From contig CAMXCT020000125.1 of NCBI GenBank assembly GCA_947184155.2, positions 496,001 through 560,000 on the forward strand: a DNA stretch of 64,000 nt, read 5' to 3'. This stretch comes from Cladocopium goreaui (lineage: Eukaryota; Sar; Dinophyceae; Suessiales; Symbiodiniaceae). Made by a program: the position numbers and the translations under genes. The first letter of the stretch is position 1. Each line of letters begins with the position of its first letter. Positions 21,502-29,515 of this stretch are shown piece by piece. A model generated the notes under the pieces. That model worked only from the letters and a program-made list of their open reading frames with translations. It ran no database searches and was not told the origin of the DNA.

Positions 21502-22812
21502 TCATACCATCTCCACATGCAAACTTTGAGTCACGCTTCCAATACGAAGGTCCATGCAAACGCTCACCATTGGCCCATTGGCAAACTCCTGCAAACGAAC
21601 TTCTGGCACGTCATCGTCACTGGCAACTTCAGCGACGGTGTCAAACTCACCATTGGACTGCGTCATGCAACTGGTCCGCACAGTGGCCGGTCGGGCCAGC
21701 TTTCCAGGAGAAGTCTTGTTGTAACTGCTATCGGTCCACACAGTGCGTGTTGAACGCGCGCCACTACGCGCTCCGCCGCGCATGGGCACAGTAGGTGGGT
21801 GAGCAGAAATGTCCAAAAGCACTTTGGGATACTCCTTCTTGTCAGGGACAAGCAAATCATAATGCATTCCATCAAATACTAAAGCAATCACGTGCTTCTT
21901 CTGCTTCTGGTGGAAGACAAAAGGTTCATCAAGCATCCGCAGAGTGAAAACGATGATACGCGTATCAAACATTCTGGCCAAAGCAGCCAGTTCAGTCACT
22001 CCTGCCCAAACATTGTCCTTGGCAACAGCTTGGAGATAGGCCTCATAGCTTGGTGCGATTGTGCCATCAGGCATTTCGTTGCACCAGTCCTTGATGTACT
22101 TGTCCTCATGGCGCCGCAAATGACTGACAACTTCAGCTCTGAGTTCAGACGCACCCTTGGGCTCATCCTTGGTGATCTTTGCAATGCCTCGACTCATAGC
22201 ATGAAAAAGGCAATTGCCATCCCCTGGCACTGATTGCACATTGACACCAGGAGGAAGTACACGTTGCTCGGCTCGCACTCGCTTGGCTGGAGGATTGGAA
22301 GCATTCTCATGCTTGCCTTTCTTCCCGCCTTCTTCGGTAGCAGGAGCACTGTTGACCACCTCCTTGTTGTCGGTGGTCTTGGCATTGCTGGCTTCCTTCT
22401 CCACAGGTGTGCACACCGTCTCAGTTGCAAAAGGGCTCTTCGGAGGCAACAAGCTCCACGAACCACTGGCATGACACTTCCGCATCATCTGGTTGTTCTT
22501 GCGCGGAGGAGCCCACCGCGCCCACAACGTCAAAATGTCATTGTCCTCAGTCTCAACAGGAATGGCAATGGTATCATTGGCAGTTGCAGAAGTGCCGCGG
22601 AAGATATACTCCACAGCGCCTTGACGGCGGCTCTGCCGCAAGAGCTCACCGTTGGTGAAAGCTGTCTCCATTGCCATTGTAGCTTGCTCAACACTCCAAG
22701 TCCTGGGAACACCATGCAACAACCAAACACGAGAAATGGGTTCCTTGGAATCGCGCTTCATGCGGCGCCCAAGCTTGTTGTGTCTGTAAATCAAACCATG
22801 ATCCGTGCACAT
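21502..22812 (-). CDS. LINE B ORF1 middle part with OTU cysteine protease domain
   Basis: 436-residue frame. Residues ~1-100 continue a gag-like region (ISRVWLLHGVPRTWSVEQA). Residues ~190-330 form an OTU domain: VPGDGNCLFHAMSRG holds the Asp-Gly-Asn-Cys catalytic start (near 22215), WAGVTELAALARMF is the central helix and HYDLLVP the catalytic His end (near 21860). OTU enzymes remove ubiquitin; OTU domains are known in a few retroelement lineages (for example the Dualen/RandI LINEs). Its role in this element is not known. Confidence 0.75.
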   Translation of the reverse strand: MCTDHGLIYRHNKLGRRMKRDSKEPISRVWLLHGVPRTWSVEQATMAMETAFTNGELLRQSRRQGAVEYIFRGTSATANDTIAIPVETEDNDILTLWARWAPPRKNNQMMRKCHASGSWSLLPPKSPFATETVCTPVEKEASNAKTTDNKEVVNSAPATEEGGKKGKHENASNPPAKRVRAEQRVLPPGVNVQSVPGDGNCLFHAMSRGIAKITKDEPKGASELRAEVVSHLRRHEDKYIKDWCNEMPDGTIAPSYEAYLQAVAKDNVWAGVTELAALARMFDTRIIVFTLRMLDEPFVFHQKQKKHVIALVFDGMHYDLLVPDKKEYPKVLLDISAHPPTVPMRGGARSGARSTRTVWTDSSYNKTSPGKLARPATVRTSCMTQSNGEFDTVAEVASDDDVPEVRLQEFANGPMVSVCMDLRIGSVTQSLHVEMV

Positions 22813-24045
22813 AGCATTGCACGCTTCAAATAATCAACAGCAAATTCCTCATCACCTTGGGCAATCCACTCAACATGAAAAGGGGCCATGTTGAAACTGC
22901 GGCTAGGGTCAAAGAAAATCTCGTCACCACTCATCTTGAGGATTTTCAAAGCATCAGAAGCAACAAAACGCGCTATGCCAAAGATTTTGGAAAAAGTCCC
23001 ATCGGGCATCTTCTCCTCAATCCATGACCAACTCTCCATAGCCCGCAGTTTCTTCTTGCTGAGCCATGAGTGAAAACCTTTCTGCGGATTTGCCTTGACA
23101 TTATCCCACATTTTCTTTGGCATCAACCGCTGAAAGAAATTGACATAGAGCACTGCCGTCTCCACAGTTGGCATCTTGGGGACCTTGTTGCTAACCGCAG
23201 CAAGTCCGGGGGCCAATTGGCCATCAGATTTCACCCAACTGAACTTGACCTGTTTGAAGACGAGGCGGCTGCCAATTTGACCAGGGCATCGTTCAGCACC
23301 ATCTCCCTGGTGCAACTGCACACTGCGAACTCCATACGCCTTCTCAGACGCATTCAACATCGTCCCAAGGGTGTCAGCTTGCTGCTCATCACAAAGGACG
23401 ACTGCACGGAAAACATCAGCACTTCGCAACTTTGCCGTTACCTCAGAAAAGGGGACAACTGGAGCATTCCAATCTTGAGATCTGAGCATCCAAGGCTCTT
23501 CGCTCTTGACTTTCTTGTGAGTAACTGTGACCCACCCACCATCCTTGGTCCCGTCGCCTTTGCCAGACTTTGGGTCCTTCTTACCTGCATTCTTGTCACC
23601 ATGAGAATTTGCAATGCCTTTGCCCTTGCTAGGGCCAACTCCATTGCTCTGCTTGCCTTGGTTTCCCTTGGGCTTGTCCTCAGCCTGCGCAACAACGAGG
23701 AGGTTTGCCTTTGGGTTTGCCACCACCGCGGCCACTCGAATCACTCTGGGGCTTTTTGCCACCATCATCTTTCAAACCACTCTTGGTCTTCACCTTACCT
23801 TTGCCACCTCCAGCTCCCTTTTCGGAATCATCCGTCGAGCTGAGCAATCCAAATTGGCTCCCAAACGACTGAGAGATCTGCTGCACAAGAGTCGCCACAA
23901 GCTGCTTGAGCAATGGCTGGATGAACTGTTCCACAAGCTTCGTCAGATCTAAGCTCTTTTCCAGTCTTTTCCTGGATGTAGCTGAAGACCCGGATGACTG
24001 GCCTCGCCAATTCGGGCACCATGCTTCCAATCGGGCACCATGGGG
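22791..24045 (-). pseudogene. LINE B ORF1 N-terminal gag-like region
   Basis: Starts with MVPDWKHGARIGEASHPG; the GEASHPG signature recurs in dinoflagellate LINEs (recalled). Next comes LVEQFIQPLLKQLVATLVQQ, a helical segment, then a Lys/Gly-rich stretch with a frame change near 23.7 kb, and a folded region containing WVTVTHKK, FRAVVLCDEQQADTL, WSWIEEKMPDG and FHVEWIAQG. Another frame change near 22.8 kb leads to the OTU segment. No CCHC knuckle here. Confidence 0.6.
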
Positions 24046-24420
24046 TCCGGTAATAGCTCGGTGGTTATGGCGGCGTCCCTCTTCCGACCGGTCCTGGGCT
24101 CGATACCCGGGAGCAACACCGAGTTAGACAGGCGGTCAGTTAACCCCTCTCTGCAGTCCGGAAACGGAGAGCCAGGCTCAGAGTAAGTCAGGTTGCTGAT
24201 CGATAACGCGTCCTCTCTGCTGCCGCAATGGAATGAAAGGAATGAATGGCAGCCAACGCTGGAGATCGTTCGTACTCTGACAAGCAAAGCCCGCTGCCAC
24301 CGCGGAAAAATTCCAGGAGGTGATCTCGTAGAAGCTGGTATCGAAGTACCCAACCCCAAAAAAAACTATCTGAACTACGATCGAATGGTGATCGTTTGTT
24401 CTGACTAGCACTTCCACGAA
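24046..24420 (+). repeat. tRNA-derived SINE-like sequence
   Basis: Box A-like TAGCTCGGTGGTTATGGC (24054-24071) and box B-like GGGCTCGATACC (24096-24107) sit 42 bases apart, as in a tRNA. The T arm can pair (CTGGG with CCCGG). Anticodon and acceptor stems do not pair, so it is not a functional tRNA. The ~300 bases that follow end near an A-rich CCCCAAAAAAAAC. Its 5' side touches the LINE B start, head to head. Confidence 0.5.
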
Positions 24421-24862
24421 TAGAAGGGTAAATGGATGGAGAGACTAATTATCAATCCCCATCTTGGCATGACTACCGAAGGACGGATAAGAATTAACAA
24501 TATTGAAACATCCAAGGGACACTAACCCAAGACGATCTTTCCTTTGGGATCAATTTCACTAGTATATACCAAGGCCACCTACCTTGATAGATAAGATAGA
24601 TAAAGAAATAAATAATGGAAAACATATATCACACAATCAGAGGTAGAACTAAATCACCAAGGACCCTAGAATCAAATTGAATCAAATTCCAAAGACCCCC
24701 TATCGGCTGCAAAACCTTATCTTTTTAGAAGATGAACATTATGGACGCATTCACTGCAAATTTCATTTTTTCAGCTCTGCACGGAAACATCGGGTGACAG
24801 TGTGCAATAGCCAAGCAAGCTCATTTGAGCACGGTCATGCGACGGCGGCTGATTTCCAAACC
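24421..24862. other. No gene seen
   Basis: AT-rich unique sequence with GATAGATA-type runs near 24580-24605. Only chance open frames. Confidence 0.5.
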
Positions 24863-24865
24863 AAC

Positions 24866-25123
24866 CTCTCCTTTCCTTTCGCTTCCTTTCCCTTCCTTTC
24901 CCTTCCTTTCGCTTCCTTTCCCTTTCTTTCCTGTCCTTTCCCTTTCTTTCCCTTCCTTTCCCTTCCTTTCCCGTCCTTTCCCTTCCTTTCCCTTTCTTTC
25001 CCTTTCTTTCCCTTCCTTTCCCTTTCTTTCCCTTCCTTTCCCGTCCTTTCCCTTCCTTTCCCTTCCTTTCCCTTCCTGTCCCTTCCGTTCCCTTCCTTTC
25101 CCTTGCTTACCCTTTCTTTCCCG
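24866..25123. repeat. CCCTTCCTTT polypyrimidine tract
   Basis: About 255 bases of CCTTTCCCTT-type 5/10-mers with almost no purine on this strand. Open frames through it are low-complexity artefacts. Could form triplex DNA. Confidence 0.9.
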
Positions 25124-25249
25124 AATGTGTAGCAAGGAATCCTGTTTCACTCTGGGGGTCTGGGGGTTGAGGGTGTGTTCGCTCGACGTTGCCCAACCGT
25201 CCGCAACCGTTCGCAACCGTCCGTGCGATTGCTATATGGCCGTGCCTCG

Positions 25250-25530
25250 CGTTGCTTCGTTTCGCGTGGCAGGCGTGACATTCAGACGTGTTTTGTAACG
25301 TGTCGAAAATCGTTTTGTGTGGCAGGCGCAATACTTTTGCGACGTTTTCAGAAGATGCGTTTTGCAGTTTTCGTGGCAGGCGCAACACTTTGGACGTGTC
25401 CATCGTCATTTTGCGTGGCAGGCGCGGCACTCTAGACTCTATGACGCGTCGTGTTGCGTGTTTTTTGCGAATCGCATTGGCAGGGCTGCGTCAAGTGCAG
25501 ATTCCGTGGCAGGCGTGGCATTTTTGCGAG
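25250..25530. repeat. GTGGCAGGCG-containing ~60-bp repeats
   Basis: CGTGGCAGGCG recurs near 25265, 25318, 25372, 25413 and 25505 at roughly 50-90-base steps, each followed by a gCACTTT/aCATT-type element. The motif recurs in the next array, so the satellites are related. Confidence 0.65.
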
Positions 25531-25626
25531 ACGGAAGCCTCGCACGAAACATCGATTTTTAAGTAGCAAATTTAGAGGTTCCTACGAAAACTCGTAGGAA
25601 AACGTCGATTTTGAAGTTACAAAGTG

Positions 25627-26058
25627 TGAAAATTGGAGGAAGTCTGGCACGAAAGGCTCGTTTTGATGCTCCCACGTCTCTCGTCTCGAGTCTCTGGTTT
25701 TCCTGTGGCGTCGCCGTGTCTATGGGGGAAGCTGCAAAACCTCTCCTTTTCGAAGATTTCCAAGCAGGTTGTCATGTGGCTTTGCGTGGCAGGCATTGCA
25801 CTTTGTGACATTCCAACCTGTTTGATAACACGTCGAAAGTGTCAAGATTGGAGGAAGTCTCGCACGAAATGCTCGTTTTGCTCCGCCCACGTGTCTCGTC
25901 TCGAGTCTCTGGTTTTCCTGTGGCGTCGCCGTGTCTATGGGGGAAACTGCAAACTCTCTCCTTTTCGAAGGTTTCCAAGCAGGTTGTCATGCCGTTTTGC
26001 GTGGCAGGCGTGGCACTTTGTGATATTCCAACCTGCTTTATACCGTGTCATAAGTTCT
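25627..26058. repeat. ~216-bp tandem duplication
   Basis: Two adjacent copies (25627-25842, 25843-26058) share GGAGGAAGTCT, GTCTCGAGTCTCTGGTTTTC, GTCTATGGGGGAA and CCTTTTCGAAG elements and end with the GTGGCAGGC motif. Apparent shared proteins are only shadows of the duplication. Confidence 0.85.
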
Positions 26059-26082
26059 TTTGTGAGGCTGGCGCAATTATGC

Positions 26083-26515
26083 GCTCCACACTTTTCACTC
26101 TACACTTTACACTCCTCACTTTACACTCCACACTCCACACTCTACACTTTCCACTCCCCCTTCACACTCCACACTTTACACTCTACACTCCACAATTTAC
26201 ACTTTAGACTCCTCACTCCACACTTTACACTCCACACTTTACACTTTGCACTCCACACTTTACACTCCTCCACATTCCACACTCTACACCCCACACTCCA
26301 CCACACTCTACCACGCTCCACCACACTCCACCACACTCTACACTTTACACACTCCTCACTCCACACTTTACACTCCACACTCCTCAGTTTACACTCCACA
26401 CTCCACAAACTACACTTTCCACTCCACACTCCACAATTTACAGTTTAGACTCCACACTCCACAATTTACACTTTCCTTTCCCTTCCTTTCCTTTCTTTTC
26501 CCTTCCTTTCCCTTG
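26083..26515. repeat. ACACTCC/ACACTTT heptamer satellite
   Basis: About 400 bases of ACACTCC, ACACTTT and related 7-mers, ending in CCTTTCCCTT units like those at 24.9 kb. Confidence 0.9.
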
Positions 26516-26788
26516 CACCCACGCCGTCCGCACACCACCGTTCAAACCAGCTCGCTCCCACACGCGGTTAAAAGACTAAACGAGAACCCAAGCATCGAAG
26601 ATGCTTTTGGGAAAATGTAAACAAGACCGTTTCCTGACATATCATTGCCCAACATTGCCCAACTTTTGGTCGTGACATGTGCAGTGTATCATGGCCCATC
26701 ATGATCATCCACAGTCTTGCAATGTCCAAGTCGTCTTTTACATTGCAGTTGCCAAGAATGATCTGCCAAGTGTTGTCAAACAAGCGGC

Positions 26789-26940
26789 AGTGTTCTCAGG
26801 ATTGCGTGCCACCTGATTCTTGGCGGCATCACCAATAAGTCGCTCGGTATCTGTAAAAGCCACATAAGATGGAGTGGTTCGGTTGCCCTGGTCGTTGGCA
26901 ATGATCTCCACTCCATCGTTCTTCCACACACCGACGCAAC
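26789..26940 (-). pseudogene. HSP70 duplicate exon 2
   Basis: 152 nt encoding [13 protein letters not shown] through RNPENT, protein-identical to the exon at 31703-31854, and ending before a GC donor. Confidence 0.85.
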
Positions 26941-27098
26941 CTGGTTTCAGTAAAACCATGTAAAAACGTGGGAAAGATGTAGAAACATGTAGAAACAATC
27001 AATGAAGAGACATAAATCAATCTGCCCCGAAACTCCTCTACAAACCGGTGCAGATGTGGGAAGAACCCTCAAGCTTCCCGAGAGTCGAGCCAAGGAAC

Positions 27099-27144
27099 TG
27101 TAGGTGGTTTCAAGATCGATACCAATCGCGGTCTTCTTGGCCAT
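27099..27144 (-). pseudogene. HSP70 duplicate exon 1 with G-to-E change
   Basis: [15 protein letters not shown] followed by a split serine codon. The Gly of DLGTT, needed to hold the ATP phosphates, is Glu here. Confidence 0.85.
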
Positions 27145-27904
27145 GATGAATTGAGCTCCAAAAATGGGAAAAGAGTGAGATTACTAAGAGACTAAGACTC
27201 AGTTTTCAGCTCGAGCAGCACAAACACCAGGACATCACTAGAAAGGCGTGCACATAAGAAACATGCAAGGCTTCTCTCTCCAAATATTGTCCCTACCGTC
27301 AAGTTGATATCTGCATTTCTCCCGATCCACAGAAACAACTTCCCCCTCCTTTGCACAGCTTGGTCACTGGCTGTGATGCCATGTACGAGTAGTACCGGAT
27401 TTCTGGAGTCCTCGGCGCAAGTAACTGTAACGCGTCTTCTGTGGTGTTACCTACAAGAGGAAGACCGGAATCCACGACACAAAGAGATCATGCGAATCAT
27501 GTGATCTGAGTCTGGTCAACCAGCCTGGTATGTGGGGGAAGCTTATGTTTCAGTAGATGCGAACATATCACACGTATGTAAAAAAAATATTGATTCATGA
27601 TGCTTACACATGTGCAAGATATCTTTGGAGCGGACAAACGCAGGAGTTTGAATCCAAACTTACACTAGCATGGGTCAGACAAAACAACGCAAGTCAGAAC
27701 TCATGCAGTTGGCCAGGTGCAAAGCACCGCTTCCCCTTTTTCGCTTAAAGCATATATAGTATATATAGGTTTGTATGGGCTGAGCCCCAAAATGGTCGAA
27801 TTCCAAAATCACTCTGAAGAGGCACTGACGCCCTAAGCTGTACACGTCTCCATGACAGAGTGACAAAGATTCTGGGCCATATGCAGTCAAGGGCGCAGAC
27901 CTTC

Positions 27905-29515
27905 TTAGTCAACCTCCTCAACGGTTGGGCCAGCGCCACCGCCCGGAGCACCACCCATGCCACCACCAGGCATGCCACCTTCTGGCATGCCGCCGCCCCC
28001 TGCGGCCTGGTACACCTTCATCATGATGGGGTTCACGATGCCCTCAAGCTCCTTCTGCTTGGCCTCGAACTCATCCTTCTCTGCGAGCTGATTCTTGTCC
28101 AACCAGTCCAGTGTCTCCTGCACTGCGGATTCGATCTTCTCCTTGTCACCAGACTCGAACTTGTCCTTCAGCTTCTCCTCGTTGAGGGTGTTGCGCATCG
28201 TGAAGCAGTAGTTCTCCAAGCCGTTCTTGGCCTCGATCTTCTGCTTGTTCTGCTCATCCTCAGCGCGGAACTTCTCAGCCTCCTGCACCATGCGGTCAAT
28301 TTCTGACTGCGACAGTCGGCCCTTTTCGTTGGTGATGGTAATCTGGTTCGACTTTCCGGTGGACTTGTCAGAGGCACTGACATTCAAAATGCCATTGGCA
28401 TCAATGTCATAGGTGACCTCGATCTGCGGCACACCACGAGGGGCTGGGGGAATGCCATCCAAGTGGAACTTGCCAAGCAAGTTGTTGTCCTTGGTCATGG
28501 CACGCTCTCCCTCAAAGACCTGGATCAAGACACCAGGCTGGTTGTCCGCATAGGTAGTGAACGTCTGTGCCTTCTTGGTTGGGATGGTGGTGTTGCGCTC
28601 GATCAACTTGGTCATCACGCCACCAGCAGTCTCCAGTCCCATGGACAGGGGAGTCACATCCAACAGCAACAAATCCTGGACTGCAGAGGAGCCCTCGCCA
28701 GTGAGAATTGCAGCCTGCACAGCGGCACCATAAGCCACGGCCTCATCTGGGTTGATGGACTTGTTGGGCTCTTTGCCATTGAAGAACTCCTGGATCATAG
28801 ACTGCACCTTGGGAATACGGGTGGAACCACCCACCAGAACCACATCATGGACACTCTTCTTGTCGATGCCAGAATCCTTCAAGCACTTCTCCACAGGACC
28901 CATGGAGTTGCGGAAGTAGTCCATGCACAGCTCCTCAAATCGCGCCCTTGACAAGCTGCAGGAGTAATCGATGCCTTCGAACAAGGAATCGATTTCAATG
29001 GTTGCCTGTGTGGAAGAAGACAAAGTGCGCTTGGCGCGCTCGCACTGAGTGCGCAAGCGTCGGATGGCACGCTGGTTGCCTGTCATGTCCTTGCCACGAT
29101 TCTTTCGCTTGAAGTCCTGCATGCAGAAATCCACAACTCGGTTGTCGAAGTCTTCACCACCCAAGTGGGTATCACCAGCGGTGGCCTTCACCTCAAAGAT
29201 TCCATCCTCAATGGTCAACAAAGACACATCGAAAGTGCCTCCACCCATGTCGTAGATCAACACATTTCGTTCTCCGGTGCCTTTCTTGTCAAGGCCATAA
29301 GCGATGGCAGCAGCAGTAGGCTCGTTGATGATGCGCAGCACGTTCATGCCTGAAATGGTGCCTGCATCCTTGGTGGCCTGACGCTGAGAATCATTGAAGT
29401 AAGCAGGCACAGTAACCACTGCGTCATTCACCTTGGTACCCAAGTATGCCTCAGCGGTCTCCTTCATCTTCAACAAAATCATGGAAGAGATCTCTTCAGG
29501 GTGGAACTTCTTCTC
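27905..29515 (-). CDS. HSP70: HSP70 exon 4 (most of protein, stop codon)
   Basis: 537 codons including TAA. Runs from [12 protein letters not shown] to EEVD. Starts after CTCAG (or after the following GAG). Open antisense frames across this exon are shadows of biased codon use. Confidence 0.95.
   Translation of the reverse strand, partial: EKKFHPEEISSMILLKMKETAEAYLGTKVNDAVVTVPAYFNDSQRQATKDAGTISGMNVLRIINEPTAAAIAYGLDKKGTGERNVLIYDMGGGTFDVSLLTIEDGIFEVKATAGDTHLGGEDFDNRVVDFCMQDFKRKNRGKDMTGNQRAIRRLRTQCERAKRTLSSSTQATIEIDSLFEGIDYSCSLSRARFEELCMDYFRNSMGPVEKCLKDSGIDKKSVHDVVLVGGSTRIPKVQSMIQEFFNGKEPNKSINPDEAVAYGAAVQAAILTGEGSSAVQDLLLLDVTPLSMGLETAGGVMTKLIERNTTIPTKKAQTFTTYADNQPGVLIQVFEGERAMTKDNNLLGKFHLDGIPPAPRGVPQIEVTYDIDANGILNVSASDKSTGKSNQITITNEKGRLSQSEIDRMVQEAEKFRAEDEQNKQKIEAKNGLENYCFTMRNTLNEEKLKDKFESGDKEKIESAVQETLDWLDKNQLAEKDEFEAKQKELEGIVNPIMMKVYQAAGGGGMPEGGMPGGGMGGAPGGGAGPTVEEVD

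Larger units (their letters stand above)
18600..24045 (-). mobile_element. LINE B: APE-type LINE with OTU domain, internally deleted
   Basis: Minus-strand order: gag-like ORF1 region with RIGEASHPG start (24045-22791), OTU cysteine protease (22812-21502), zinc fingers (about 21400-20783), ORF2 endonuclease (20786-19461), start of reverse transcriptase (19468-19090), then a jump to the C-terminal RLGW region in two tandem copies (19074-18631). Most RT motifs, including YADD, are missing. Several 1-bp frame changes divide ORF1. The element is inactive. Confidence 0.75.
26615..27443 (-). pseudogene. Duplicated HSP70 5' end (exons 1-2 only)
   Basis: Near-identical to 31529-32374. Exon 1 is 27144-27099 and exon 2 is 26940-26789, with the same splice sites. 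Exon 2 is unchanged in protein. In exon 1, a GGA-to-GAA change turns the invariant DLGTT phosphate-binding loop into DLETT. The copy stops 3' of exon 2; no exon 3 or 4 follows, only satellites. It lies downstream of the complete HSP70 gene in the same orientation, as expected of a broken unit in a head-to-tail array. Confidence 0.8.

Noticed and set aside
24054-24120. Functional tRNA gene
   Set aside because: Boxes A and B are present, but the acceptor and anticodon stems do not pair.
24677-25298. Long open frames rich in Phe, Leu, Ser and Pro (and basic frames on the other strand)
   Set aside because: They lie entirely in the CCCTTCCTTT tract; all frames are open because the repeat lacks stop codons.
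25633-26448. 271-residue plus frame across 25.6-26.4 kb
   Set aside because: Spans two satellite arrays; the apparent internal protein repeat is the 216-bp DNA duplication.
27860-28951. Plus-strand frames opposite HSP70 (148 and 162 aa)
   Set aside because: Shadows of the GC-biased third positions of HSP70 exon 4.
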